Source: an uncultured Nonlabens sp. (lineage in GTDB: Bacteria; Bacteroidota; Bacteroidia; Flavobacteriales; Flavobacteriaceae). From it: a stretch of 64,000 bases of DNA. Location: assembly GCA_947491755.1 (NCBI GenBank), contig CANLKV010000003.1, positions 1 through 64,000 on the forward strand, read 5' to 3'. Of this stretch, positions 34,627 through 44,500 are shown piece by piece. The notes below the pieces were generated by a model. It had not been told where the DNA came from. It searched no databases and saw nothing but the letters and a program-made list of their open reading frames with translations. The stretch's first letter is position 1. Every line of letters begins with the position of its first letter. The position numbers and the translations under genes were made by a program.

Positions 34627-35559
34627 TTATTTAACTTCCATCAATTCTACGTCAAATACGAGTGTAGCATTAGGCGGTATCACACCGCCTGCACCAGCAC
34701 TACCATAAGCAATATGCGATGGAATTACAAACCTCGCTTTATCACCTACCTGCAACAATTGAATTCCCTCATCCCATCCAGCGATTACTTGGCCTACTCC
34801 CAGCTGAAAATCGATAGGCTTTTTACGCTCAAAGCTCGAGTCAAATACTTTGCCATCTGGTAGCATTCCTTTATAATGAACGCTTACCGTATTGCCCTTT
34901 TCTGCTTTTTTACCGCTTCCTTTATTAATTATTTTATAGCGCAATCCGCTCTCTGTTTTATCAAAGCCTGCCGCGATCTCATCCAGCTCTTGTTCTGCTT
35001 GTTTTCTCGCTTGCTCCTCGCGCATTTTTGCAGCTCCCTCAAATTTTCTAAATGATTCTACAGCATTGAATGCCTCTGCATCTGCACCGTTTCTAACAAT
35101 TTTGACAGTTTTTATCTCGTCTCCTTGTGCGATAGCATCAACCACATCCTGTCCCTCTATGACTTTTCCAAAAACCGTGTGCTTATCATCCAGCCAGGCA
35201 GTCTCTACGTGAGTGATAAAAAATTGCGACCCATTAGTTCCAGGACCTGCATTTGCCATACTTAAAACACCTGGACCATCATGGCGCAACTCTGGATGAA
35301 ACTCGTCGTCAAACTTGTATCCAGGTCCGCCAGCACCAGTGCCTTGAGGATCACCACCTTGAATCATAAAATCTGGAATCACTCGGTGAAATTTCAAACC
35401 GTCGTAATAAGGTGTTCCTTGTGGTTTTGCAGCGTTTTCTAGGTTTCCCTCTGCCAGTGCTACAAAGTTGCCCACCGTACCCGGTGTTCTCTTGTAATGT
35501 AGTTGCACTAAAATTTCTCCTTTAGTGGTATCAAATTGAGCGTATATTCCGTCTTGCAT
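34627..35559 (-). CDS. Dual-family peptidyl-prolyl isomerase (cyclophilin-FKBP fusion)
   Basis: Two unrelated prolyl isomerases in one chain. Residues about 5-165 are a cyclophilin ([41 protein letters not shown]). A charged helical linker (about 175-205, [19 protein letters not shown]) follows, then an FKBP domain (about 215-310; [44 protein letters not shown]). There is no signal peptide, so it acts in the cytoplasm. I start at ATG 35559 (MQDGIYAQ); the frame upstream to 35661 has no family match and is partly palindrome-encoded. Such cyclophilin-FKBP proteins have been described from a Flavobacterium and from apicomplexans. Confidence 0.93.
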   Translation of the reverse strand: MQDGIYAQFDTTKGEILVQLHYKRTPGTVGNFVALAEGNLENAAKPQGTPYYDGLKFHRVIPDFMIQGGDPQGTGAGGPGYKFDDEFHPELRHDGPGVLSMANAGPGTNGSQFFITHVETAWLDDKHTVFGKVIEGQDVVDAIAQGDEIKTVKIVRNGADAEAFNAVESFRKFEGAAKMREEQARKQAEQELDEIAAGFDKTESGLRYKIINKGSGKKAEKGNTVSVHYKGMLPDGKVFDSSFERKKPIDFQLGVGQVIAGWDEGIQLLQVGDKARFVIPSHIAYGSAGAGGVIPPNATLVFDVELMEVK

Positions 35560-35636
35560 AGTATTTTTTTGAGACGGCAAAGTTAAGGGTTCTATCTCTT
35601 TTTTTCCTAGTTGCTGTGATTGAGTTGAGAGAGTAC

Positions 35637-35652
35637 CGCTTCCGCGAAAGCG
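35637..35652. repeat. Dispersed palindrome copy 8 (one mismatch)
   Basis: CGCTTCCGCGAAAGCG in the upstream region of the dual immunophilin gene, 78 bases before its start. Confidence 0.85.
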
Positions 35653-35669
35653 AAATATCATCTACCACA

Positions 35670-35702
35670 CAATAATAAAGGCGTCTCATGATAGAAACGC
35701 CT
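35670..35702 (-). terminator. Rho-independent terminator after recQ
   Basis: Read leftward AGGCGTTTC-TATCAT-GAGACGCCT followed by TTTATTATT. Confidence 0.7.
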
Positions 35703-35769
35703 CTAGCTTATTATAATAAGGTAATAATCCTACACCCCACATGCAGGAAACGGGCATGACCGGGCAAAA

Positions 35770-37962
35770 TTAATTCCCTACCTCACTGATAAATTTTAAA
35801 CGATACAATCGTATCTCTTCTTCTTCATAATCACCATCAAATTCTTCCATGGCTGCATCGATGTTATCATTTTCCGACTCAAGAAAATATTCATGTAGTT
35901 CTTCCTGTTGATCCTCATCTAGCATTTCATCCACCCAGTATCCTACGTTTAATTTTGTACCACTATATACGATGCTTTCCAGTTCATTTATAAGGTCGTT
36001 CATTTCCATCCCCTTTGCATCTGCGATGTCTTCAAATGAAAGTTTGCGATCTATACTGGTGATAAAATATAATTTATTGCCTGACTTTGTACCTGTGGAT
36101 TTAATGACTAGATCATCCGGTCTGGTAATGTCGTTATCTTCAACATAACGCTCGATCAATTCAATAAAAGGTTTACCAAATTTGCGAGCTTTCCCGTCAC
36201 CTACTCCGTGAATATTTGCCATTTCCTCTAGCGTGACTGGATATTTTGTGGCCATGTCATCAATAGAGGGATCTTGAAATACTACGTATGGGGGCACTTT
36301 TTTCTGGTGAGCTACTTTTTTACGTAAGTCCTTAAGCATCTTTACCAGCTTGTCGTCCAGCGCTGCAGCCTTGCCTCCACCTGCTGGCATGGAATCTTCC
36401 TGATTGTACGTGTGATCGTCACTCATCATAAAAGTTTCTCCAGACTGCAAGAACTTTTTACCTTCTGGTGTCACTTTAAGTGTGCCATAAGACTCAATAT
36501 CCTTCCTTATATAGCGGGCCACCATTACCTGACGTATTAATGCCGTCCAGTATGCTGGCTCTTTATCTTTACCACTACCAAAGTATTCATGAGTATCGAG
36601 TTTATGACTGGCGATCATGGCATTACTTTTACCAACGAGAATCTTTACAATATCTTTTGCCTTGTAGCGTTCGCCAGCAGCGTCAATGACGGTTATTAAT
36701 TTCTTTACGTCCTCAATGGCCTCGCGCTGCGGTTTAGGATTGCGCATGTTGTCATCCATATCACCACCTTCTCCGGTTGCGGGATCAAAATCTTCACCGA
36801 AGTAGTGTAAAATAAACTGTCGTCTACTCATGCTCGTTTCAGAATATCCCACCATCTCTTGCAGTAAGGCATGTCCTATTTCCTGCTCGGCTATAGGTTT
36901 CCCAGACATAAATTTTTCTAACTTTTCAATGTCTTTATAGCTATAATAAGCTAGACAGTGTCCCTCGCCTCCATCACGACCAGCACGACCAGTCTCTTGA
37001 TAATAAGACTCAATACTTTTAGGAATATCGTGGTGGATTACAAAACGCACATCTGGTTTATCGATACCCATACCAAATGCGATGGTAGCGACCACCACAT
37101 CACAATCTTCCATCAAGAACATGTCTTGATGTGCAGCACGGGTTTTACCATCCAGCCCAGCGTGATAAGGAACCGCTTTTATACCATTAACCTGGAGGAC
37201 CTGTGCTAGCTCTTCTACCCGCTTGCGAGAGAGACAGTACACAATTCCTGATTTACCCTCATTTTGTTTAATAAAACGAGTAATATCTGCGTCTACCTGA
37301 TCTGTCTTGGGTCGTACCTCATAAAACAAATTAGGCCTGTTAAAAGAGGCTTTATAGGTAGTGGCATTAGGAATTTGTAAGTTTTTAAGGATATCCTCCT
37401 GCACCTTGGGCGTTGCCGTTGCAGTAAGACCTATAATAGGAATATGATCCCCTATACGGTCAATTATACGCCTTAAATTACGATACTCCGGACGGAAGTC
37501 ATGTCCCCATTCACTTATACAGTGCGCTTCATCCACAGCTAAGAAACTTATTTTTTGTTCCTTTAAAAAATCCACGTATTCCTCCTTTGTCAGCGACTCT
37601 GGAGCGACGTACAACAATTTTGTAATACCGCTAGATATGTCTTCTTTAACGCGTTGTATTTCACCTTTAGTAAGACTGCTATTTAAAACATGGGCCACAC
37701 CATCATTATCAGAGATCCCCCTTATGGCATCAACCTGATTTTTCATTAATGCAATAAGAGGCGATACAATGATTGCCGTACCTTCCTGCATTAATGCCGG
37801 CAACTGGTAACATAAAGATTTACCACCGCCAGTGGGCATTATTACAAATACGTCTTCCTTATTTAATACAGATGTGACTACACTTTTTTGTAGACCTCTA
37901 AACTGGTCAAAACCGAAGTATTTCTTCAGATGTTCTTCTAATCCAGATTGCTCAATTGCCAT
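35770..37962 (-). CDS. recQ: ATP-dependent DNA helicase RecQ
   Basis: 3'-5' helicase of recombination and repair. Motif I is MPTGGGKSLCYQLPAL (residues 39-54), motif II is AVDEAHCISEWGHDFRPEY, and motif VI is QETGRAGRDG. Next come a RecQ C-terminal zinc/winged-helix region (about 340-500), an HRDC domain (about 535-615, VFQDPSIDDMATKYPVTLEEM) and a further acidic C-terminal extension of about 110 residues ending in an Asp/Glu-rich stretch. Length 730 exceeds E. coli RecQ (609), as usual in Bacteroidota. It is transcribed away from kdsD. Confidence 0.95.
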   Translation of the reverse strand: MAIEQSGLEEHLKKYFGFDQFRGLQKSVVTSVLNKEDVFVIMPTGGGKSLCYQLPALMQEGTAIIVSPLIALMKNQVDAIRGISDNDGVAHVLNSSLTKGEIQRVKEDISSGITKLLYVAPESLTKEEYVDFLKEQKISFLAVDEAHCISEWGHDFRPEYRNLRRIIDRIGDHIPIIGLTATATPKVQEDILKNLQIPNATTYKASFNRPNLFYEVRPKTDQVDADITRFIKQNEGKSGIVYCLSRKRVEELAQVLQVNGIKAVPYHAGLDGKTRAAHQDMFLMEDCDVVVATIAFGMGIDKPDVRFVIHHDIPKSIESYYQETGRAGRDGGEGHCLAYYSYKDIEKLEKFMSGKPIAEQEIGHALLQEMVGYSETSMSRRQFILHYFGEDFDPATGEGGDMDDNMRNPKPQREAIEDVKKLITVIDAAGERYKAKDIVKILVGKSNAMIASHKLDTHEYFGSGKDKEPAYWTALIRQVMVARYIRKDIESYGTLKVTPEGKKFLQSGETFMMSDDHTYNQEDSMPAGGGKAAALDDKLVKMLKDLRKKVAHQKKVPPYVVFQDPSIDDMATKYPVTLEEMANIHGVGDGKARKFGKPFIELIERYVEDNDITRPDDLVIKSTGTKSGNKLYFITSIDRKLSFEDIADAKGMEMNDLINELESIVYSGTKLNVGYWVDEMLDEDQQEELHEYFLESENDNIDAAMEEFDGDYEEEEIRLYRLKFISEVGN

Positions 37963-37982
37963 ACGGCTGCTCCCTTTTTGTT

Positions 37983-37990
37983 TATCTTTG
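37983..37990 (+). promoter_or_regulatory. -7 promoter element of the kdsD operon
   Basis: TATCTTTG, exact consensus, 58 bases before the TTG start; the nearest upstream TTG (37956-37958) is 24 bases away, slightly wide. Confidence 0.45.
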
Positions 37991-38048
37991 TACGCTACAA
38001 TTTACAATTAAATTCGTTTCCCACAAACGATCTAAATAGAGAAGATAC

Positions 38049-39017
38049 TTGGACACTACAAATAAGATTCTAGAGGTCGCCCGTCGCACGGTACAAATTG
38101 AGGCAAAGGCAATTAAGCACCTGGAAGATTGTATGGATATCGCTTTCGCGAAAGCGGTACAGCACATTCACCAATCAAATGGAAGAGTTATTATCACTGG
38201 AATAGGCAAAAGTGCGATCATCGCACAGAAAATTGTGGCCACTATGAACTCTACCGGGACGCCTGCGATTTTTATGCATGCCGCAGATGCTATACACGGT
38301 GATCTAGGTATCGTACAGCAAAATGATGTGGTTATATGCATATCAAAAAGCGGAAATACTCCAGAGATTAAAGTGCTGGTCCCACTGATCAAAAATTTTG
38401 ATAATAAACTAATCGCTATTACAAGTAATAAAGAGTCCTTTCTAGCCACAGAAGCTGATTTTATACTACATGCCCCTATAGAGGAAGAAGCTTGCCCTAA
38501 TGGACTTGCACCTACTACTAGCACAACAGCACAACTTGTCATGGGGGATGCGCTAGCTATAAGTTTATTAGAATTGAAAGGATTTACAGATCAAGATTTT
38601 GCCAGATACCACCCTGGTGGAGCGCTGGGTAAAAAATTGTATTTAAGAGTAAAAGATCTGGCAGATCAACGGCTCAAACCACAAGTAACACCGCAAACAT
38701 CATTGCGGGAAGTTATTGTCAATATAAGCGAGAATATGCTAGGAATGACGGTGGTTGTAAGTGATAAAAATGTGGTGGGTATCATTACAGATGGAGATCT
38801 GCGCAGGATGCTCACTAGTGGTAAAGATATTGACAGCCTGGTGGCTAGTGATATTATGAGCAGTAATCCCAAAACTATCGCAGTAGATGCCATGGCTATA
38901 CAAGCCAGAGAATTAATGGAAGACCAGCACATATCGCAGTTGATAGCAATAGACGCACAACAACAATACGCAGGTGTGGTGCATATACACGATGTTATAC
39001 GAGAAGGTATAGTTTAA
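38049..39017 (+). CDS. kdsD: Arabinose-5-phosphate isomerase (KpsF/GutQ family)
   Basis: Makes arabinose 5-phosphate, the first dedicated precursor of Kdo for LPS. SIS domain (about 35-180) with ITGIGKSAIIAQKIVATMNSTGTPA split as GIGKSA ... HAADAIHGDLG and CISKSGNTPEI, followed by the EEACPNGLAPTTSTT phosphate site, then two CBS domains (about 205-322). Start is TTG at 38049; no earlier ATG is in frame. The palindrome at 38141-38156 encodes AFAKA in the helix before the SIS core. Its stop overlaps the tatC start (TAATG). Confidence 0.94.
   Translation: MDTTNKILEVARRTVQIEAKAIKHLEDCMDIAFAKAVQHIHQSNGRVIITGIGKSAIIAQKIVATMNSTGTPAIFMHAADAIHGDLGIVQQNDVVICISKSGNTPEIKVLVPLIKNFDNKLIAITSNKESFLATEADFILHAPIEEEACPNGLAPTTSTTAQLVMGDALAISLLELKGFTDQDFARYHPGGALGKKLYLRVKDLADQRLKPQVTPQTSLREVIVNISENMLGMTVVVSDKNVVGIITDGDLRRMLTSGKDIDSLVASDIMSSNPKTIAVDAMAIQARELMEDQHISQLIAIDAQQQYAGVVHIHDVIREGIV
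38141..38156. repeat. Dispersed palindrome copy 9 (exact)
   Basis: CGCTTTCGCGAAAGCG inside kdsD, read as AFAKA. Confidence 0.95.
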
Positions 39018-39847
39018 TGACAAAAAAAGCAGACCCTAATAACATGTCCTTTCTGGACCACGTGGAGGAATTACGCTGGTGCTTGATTCGTTCCATAATA
39101 GGTATATTAATAGGAGCAATTGTTGCCTTCCTAGCCCGTAAATTTATTTTTGACACGGTCATTTTTGGACCGATAAAAAAAGACTTTGTAACCTATGAAT
39201 TTTTCTGTAAGATAGGGCGTTATGTGGGTATAGAAAGTGAGTTTTGTGATCCTAATTTCAACTTCATACTGCAGTCTAGAGAGATGTCAGACCTCTTCAG
39301 CGTTCATATTTGGACATCAATTACAGTAGGATTTGTCGTTGCTTTTCCATGGGTACTATGGCAATTCTGGAAATTTATATCACCAGGATTAAAAACTAAA
39401 GAGCGACAATATAGCACAGGCTTTATACTGACAAGTAGTGTATTGTTCTTTATCGGTGTAGTTTTTGGCTACTACGTGATTGCACCACTATCTGTTCATT
39501 TTATGTTGACTTATGAGCTGAGCGATTTTGTAGAAACACAGCCTAGTATACAAAGTTATGTCGCATACATACGTGCAAGCTCATTGGCTAGTGGGATTTT
39601 ATTTGAACTGCCCATTATCATTTACTTCCTAACAAAAATAGGACTTGCTACACCTGCTGGTATGCGCAAGGGACGTAAGTTTGCTCTAGTAGCCATCCTT
39701 ATCGTAGCCGCTATTATCACACCACCAGATATTGCAAGCCAAGTTATCGTAGCAATACCAGTATTGATCTTGTATGAAATAAGCATATTTATCTCAAGAT
39801 TTGTATTAAGAAAAGAAGAACGCAGAAAAAGAAAATTAGCAAAATAA
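39017..39847 (+). CDS. tatC: Twin-arginine translocase subunit TatC
   Basis: Receptor core of the Tat system, which exports folded proteins. The N-terminal signature SFLDHVEELRWCLIRS, six transmembrane helices, and FPWVLWQFWKFISPGLKTKE (cytoplasmic loop contacting signal peptides) are clear. The first periplasmic loop carries an insert of about 40 residues (FCKIGRYVGIESEFCDPN with two Cys), common in Bacteroidota TatC. TatA/E is not encoded here. Confidence 0.96.
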   Translation: MTKKADPNNMSFLDHVEELRWCLIRSIIGILIGAIVAFLARKFIFDTVIFGPIKKDFVTYEFFCKIGRYVGIESEFCDPNFNFILQSREMSDLFSVHIWTSITVGFVVAFPWVLWQFWKFISPGLKTKERQYSTGFILTSSVLFFIGVVFGYYVIAPLSVHFMLTYELSDFVETQPSIQSYVAYIRASSLASGILFELPIIIYFLTKIGLATPAGMRKGRKFALVAILIVAAIITPPDIASQVIVAIPVLILYEISIFISRFVLRKEERRKRKLAK

Positions 39848-39851
39848 AAAA

Positions 39852-40208
39852 ATGAGCAATCAAGTAGAAGAATTCAATGAGTACCGTGCACGCATGAATG
39901 ATGCGATCATGGATGATAACAATAAAATTATCAAACGTATATTTAATCTAGATACTAATGCATTTGCACCAGGAGCACTAGATAAAAAAACTAAAGAATT
40001 ACTAGGACTTGTCGCTAGTACGGTATTGCGTTGTGATGATTGTGTAAGATACCATCTAGAGGCCAGTCATAAAGCTGGATTGTCAAAAGAAGAGGTGGTA
40101 GAAGCCCTTTCAATAGCTACACTTGTAGGAGGAACTATAGTGATACCTCACCTGCGTCGCGCATATGAGTATTGGGATGCGGTAGAAAAAACAGCTGCTA
40201 ACCAGTAA
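39852..40208 (+). CDS. Carboxymuconolactone decarboxylase family protein (AhpD-like)
   Basis: A 118-residue all-helical protein with the AhpD-like redox site CDDCVRYHLEASHKAG (Cys-x-x-Cys ... His), typical of thiol-disulfide members rather than true lactone decarboxylases. It starts four bases after tatC and shares its operon. Precise role unknown. From memory, the order kdsD-tatC-CMD is widespread in flavobacteria. Confidence 0.9.
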   Translation: MSNQVEEFNEYRARMNDAIMDDNNKIIKRIFNLDTNAFAPGALDKKTKELLGLVASTVLRCDDCVRYHLEASHKAGLSKEEVVEALSIATLVGGTIVIPHLRRAYEYWDAVEKTAANQ

Positions 40209-40231
40209 ATAAGTACCTTTTAAATCACAAG

Positions 40232-40265
40232 ATGCCTGCTATGCAATTCATAACAGGCATTTTTT
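40232..40265 (+). terminator. Rho-independent terminator of the kdsD-tatC-CMD operon
   Basis: ATGCCTG(C)TATG/CATAACAGGCAT stem followed by T6. Confidence 0.85.
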
Positions 40266-40424
40266 GTATCTAGATAAAAGGTAAGTACATTCTTGAAGCA
40301 TTCTGTTTTGAAATTTGCGGTATACGGCAATAAAAACATAACAAGCATTTATCATTTTTAAATCATAGACAACTGCAGATCCTTTGTATTTTGCGGACTT
40401 ATCAATAATGGATACATCACAAAT

Positions 40425-40997
40425 ATGAAGATCTATACAAAAACAGGAGATAGTGGCGAGACCTCACTATTTGGCGGGACAAGAGTACCTAAACATAACC
40501 TAAGAATTGACAGTTATGGCACGGTAGACGAGTTAAATAGCTGGATAGGTTTAGTAAAAGACCAGCCTGTTGATCAGGCTACCAAAAACTTTTTAATAAA
40601 AATACAACACGATCTTTTTACCGTAGGAGCCATACTAGCCACACCGCCAGAAAAAGAAAAATTGAAAAATGGTAAAGAACGATTGAATATTTCAAAAATA
40701 ACAGACGTTGACATAGAACAACTGGAGTCTCAACTGGACCAGATGGATGTGAACTTACCACAGATGACCCATTTTATACTACCAGGTGGCCATCAAGCAG
40801 TGTCATTCTGTCACATAACACGCACTGTATGCCGTCGTGCAGAGCGTCTGGCATCAGAACTTAATGCCACAACACCTATAGATCCACAAGTAATAAAATA
40901 CCTTAACAGACTATCTGACTATCTATTTGTGTTGGCACGTAAATTGTCAAAAGATCTAGAAGCTGAAGAAATCAAGTGGATACCTGAGAAGTATTAA
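40425..40997 (+). CDS. Corrinoid adenosyltransferase, PduO type
   Basis: Transfers adenosyl from ATP to cob(I)alamin to make coenzyme B12. The N-terminal ATP site MKIYTKTGDSGETSLFGGTR, then DSYGTVDELNSWIG and the C-terminal CRRAERLASELN are diagnostic of the PduO/MMAB trimeric family. Together with MeaB (49776-50783) it points to a B12-dependent methylmalonyl-CoA mutase in this organism. I searched the 216 bases upstream for a cobalamin riboswitch and saw no B12 box. Confidence 0.95.
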   Translation: MKIYTKTGDSGETSLFGGTRVPKHNLRIDSYGTVDELNSWIGLVKDQPVDQATKNFLIKIQHDLFTVGAILATPPEKEKLKNGKERLNISKITDVDIEQLESQLDQMDVNLPQMTHFILPGGHQAVSFCHITRTVCRRAERLASELNATTPIDPQVIKYLNRLSDYLFVLARKLSKDLEAEEIKWIPEKY

Positions 40998-41115
40998 GCG
41001 TTACATATACTAACCATTCTCATTAGGAATGGCAAGGGATGTGATGTTTAAAACAACCTGATTTACAAAAGCTTAAGCGTTCTTTTAAATGTTAGATCTT
41101 AAATTATTAAAAAAA

Positions 41116-41146
41116 TTTGGAAAAGTGGACAATACGTCTATTTTTG
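41116..41146 (+). promoter_or_regulatory. Promoter of the DUF2795 gene
   Basis: TTTG (41116-41119), 19 bases, TATTTTTG (41139-41146): textbook Bacteroidota -33/-7 promoter; the start codon is 22 bases downstream. Confidence 0.75.
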
Positions 41147-41168
41147 CAAAAAATTAAACGAGTTAATT

Positions 41169-41390
41169 ATGTATTGGACACTAGAACTTGCATCCTATCT
41201 AAGCGATGCTCCATGGCCGGCAGAAAAAGATGAGTTGATCGATTATGCCATACGCACTGGTGCACCTCTAGAAGTCGTAGAAAACCTTCAAGCTATTGAA
41301 GATGAAGGTGATTCATATGAGTCGATTCAGGAAATCTGGCCCGACTATCCTACAGACGACGATTACCTCTGGAATGAGGACGAATACTAG
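41169..41390 (+). CDS. DUF2795 family protein
   Basis: A small (73-residue), very acidic protein beginning MYWTLELASYLSDAPWPA, which matches the conserved Bacteroidota DUF2795 group almost word for word from memory, including APLEVVENLQ and EIWPDYPT. Function unknown. It has its own strong promoter and terminator, 117 bases before secA, in the order often seen in flavobacteria (my recollection). Confidence 0.88.
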   Translation: MYWTLELASYLSDAPWPAEKDELIDYAIRTGAPLEVVENLQAIEDEGDSYESIQEIWPDYPTDDDYLWNEDEY

Positions 41391-41406
41391 ACACCTATAA
41401 ACCTTT

Positions 41407-41434
41407 AAAAAGTCTCGTAAGAGGCTTTTTTTTT
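41407..41434 (+). terminator. Rho-independent terminator after DUF2795
   Basis: AAAAGTCTC-GTAA-GAGGCTTTT (one G-U pair) followed by a long T run. Confidence 0.82.
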
Positions 41435-41507
41435 GTCTTAAATTTGAGAACTTAGCAAGCGCTTTAAGTAAAACTTAAATAGCTATTAATCAATTATATA
41501 AAATCAC

Positions 41508-44500
41508 ATGGGACTATTAGATTCCGTTTTAAAAATATTTGTAGGCGACAAATCAAAGCAAGATGTTGCAGCCCTGAAGCCTAATGTAACTAAAACCTTA
41601 AGTTTTGAAAGCGCCATGGAGCGTCTCTCTCTGGACGAGTTGCGTGGTAAAACTGCCGAGTTTAAAGATAAGATCGCTGCCGCGAAAGCGAACACCCTTG
41701 AGCAAATTGCTGCTCTTAAAGAGCAAGCCAATAACGAGGAAGATATCGACAAGCGAGAAGACCTCTATGAGCAAATTGATAAATTACATGATCAGGCCTA
41801 TGAAGAGGCAGAAGCAGTCCTGAATGAAATAATGCCCGAAGCTTTTGCAGTTGTTAAAGAAACAGCTAAGCGTTTTTTCCATAATACAGAGATGCGCGTC
41901 ACAGCAACTACGAGAGATCGGGAGCTAAGTGGGGAGAAAGATTACGTCACCCTAGACGGCGATCATGCGATATGGTCTAATTCTTGGGACGCAGCTGGAA
42001 AGCCTATTACCTGGGACATGATTCATTATGACGTACAACTAGTAGGTGGTACTGCACTGCATATGGGTAAAATTGCCGAGATGCAGACGGGAGAAGGAAA
42101 GACTCTAGTTGCAACTTTACCCGTTTACCTCAATGCACTTACTGGTAACGGTGTACATGTCGTGACCGTAAACGATTACCTGGCAAAACGTGACAGCGCA
42201 TGGATAGGACCTCTATTTGAATTTCATGGATTGAGTATTGATTGTATCGATTATCACAAGCCTAATTCAGAAGCAAGAAGACAAGCGTATCTAGCTGATA
42301 TTACATACGGTACAAACAATGAATTTGGCTTTGATTATCTACGCGATAATATGGCGCATGCGACAAAAGATTTAGTACAACGCAAACATAATTATGCCAT
42401 CATTGATGAGACGGACTCCGTACTGATAGACGATGCCCGTACACCATTAATTATATCTGGTCCCGTGCCAGAAGGCGATCGCCAAGAGTTTGATGTACTT
42501 AAACGTCCAGTAGAAAACATCGTAAGCGTTCAAAGGAAAGAATTGACGCAAACTTTGGCGAAAGCCAAAAAATTAATAGCCGAAGGAAATACTAAAGAAG
42601 GAGGTCTGGAACTGCTGCGTGTCTATCGTGGATTACCTAAAAACAAAGCGCTTATTAAGTTTTTAAGTGAAGAGGGAATAAAACAGCTGCTGCAAAAGAC
42701 TGAAAACTTTTACATGCAAGATAATAACCGTGAGATGCCCACCGTAGATGCAGAACTGTATTTTGTAATCGATGAAAAAAACAATCAGGTAGAGCTTACA
42801 GACAAAGGGATTGAATTCTTGTCTGGAGAGGATGATCCACAATTTTTTGTCATGCCAGAGATAGGCCTAGAAATAGGTCGCATTGAAGCCGCAGGTTATA
42901 GTAAAGAAGAGGAGGCAGAAAAGAAAGAAGAACTTTTTAGGGATTTTGCGGTTAAATCAGAGCGTATTCATACGCTCAACCAGTTGCTTAAAGCTTATAC
43001 TTTATTTGAACGTGACACAGAATATGTAGTCATGTCAAAAGATAAGAAAACCAGAGATTCAAAAACTGGCAATATCAAGACAGTAAGCGAGGAGCAAGTA
43101 ATGATTGTTGACGAGCAAACGGGTCGTATCATGGATGGTCGTCGTTATAGTGATGGACTACACCAGGCGATAGAGGCGAAAGAAAATGTAAAGATTCAAG
43201 ATGCTACCCAGACATTTGCAACGATTACGCTGCAAAACTATTTCCGTATGTATAAGAAATTAGCGGGAATGACTGGTACTGCTGTTACAGAGGCTGGCGA
43301 GTTCTGGGAGATTTACAAACTAGACGTGGTAGAAATACCTACTAACAGACCCATCGCCCGAGACGATCGCCAGGATTTAGTATATAAAACTAAAAGAGAA
43401 AAGTACGGCGCTGTGATCGAGGAAGTAACTCGATTAAAAGAAGCTGGCCGCCCAGTATTGATAGGAACAACATCTGTAGATATTTCAGAATTATTAAGTC
43501 GAACTCTGCAACGTGCAGGTATAGATCACAACGTACTTAATGCAAAACAGCATAAACGTGAGGCCGAAATTGTTGCAGAGGCAGGTAATCCAGGGCAAAT
43601 CACTATTGCTACAAACATGGCGGGTCGTGGTACCGACATTAAATTATCAGACGAGGTAAAAGCGGCAGGTGGACTGGCCATTATAGGTACAGAGCGTCAT
43701 GATTCAAGGCGTGTGGACCGACAACTGCGCGGTCGTGCAGGTCGACAGGGAGACCCTGGAAGTTCACAATTTTATGTATCGCTAGAAGATAACTTGATGC
43801 GCCTTTTTGGTTCTGAGCGTATGGCCAAAACTATGGACCGACTAGGAATGAAAGAAGGTGAGGTCATCCAGCATTCTATGATTTCTAAATCTATTGAACG
43901 GGCACAGAAAAAGGTAGAAGAAAACGCCTTCGGCGTGCGTAAGCGTTTGTTAGAGTATGATGATGTAATGAATGCACAACGTGAGGTGATTTACAAACGT
44001 CGTTACAATGCATTATTTGGAGATCGTCTAGCAGTAGATATCGCAAATATGATTTATGATATCGCAGAAAATATTGCATCGACTAATAAGATCTCTCAGG
44101 ACTTTAAAAACTTTGATTTTGAGCTGATACGTTATTTCTCGATGAGCAGCCCTATTACAGAGTCAGAATTTAAAGCAAAGTCAGAGCAACAAATCACTTC
44201 AATCATTTATAAAGCTGCTTATGAGCATTATAAAGTAAAAATGGAGCGTACTGCACAAGAAGTTTTCCCTGTCATAAAAAATGTAGTTGAGAATGATGAG
44301 CGCAATTTTGAGCGCATCGCTGTTCCATTTACAGATGGGCTCAAAACTCTTAACGTTTCTACAAATCTTCAAGAAGCTTATGAATCAGAAGGGAAATCTC
44401 TTGTTACAGATTTTGAGAAAAACATAACACTAGCCATCATTGACGACTCATGGAAAACGCATTTGCGCAAGATGGACGAGTTGAAACAAAGTGTGCAGTT

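Noticed and set aside
35560..35661. N-terminal extension of the dual immunophilin
   Set aside because: Partly encoded by the variant palindrome, with no signal peptide or homology; ATG 35559 aligns with the cyclophilin start.
38168..38542. 124-codon minus-strand frame inside kdsD
   Set aside because: Antisense of the conserved SIS domain; no independent evidence.
40209..40424. Cobalamin riboswitch before the adenosyltransferase gene
   Set aside because: No B12 box-like sequence and no large conserved fold; the stretch contains only the upstream operon's terminator and AT-rich DNA.
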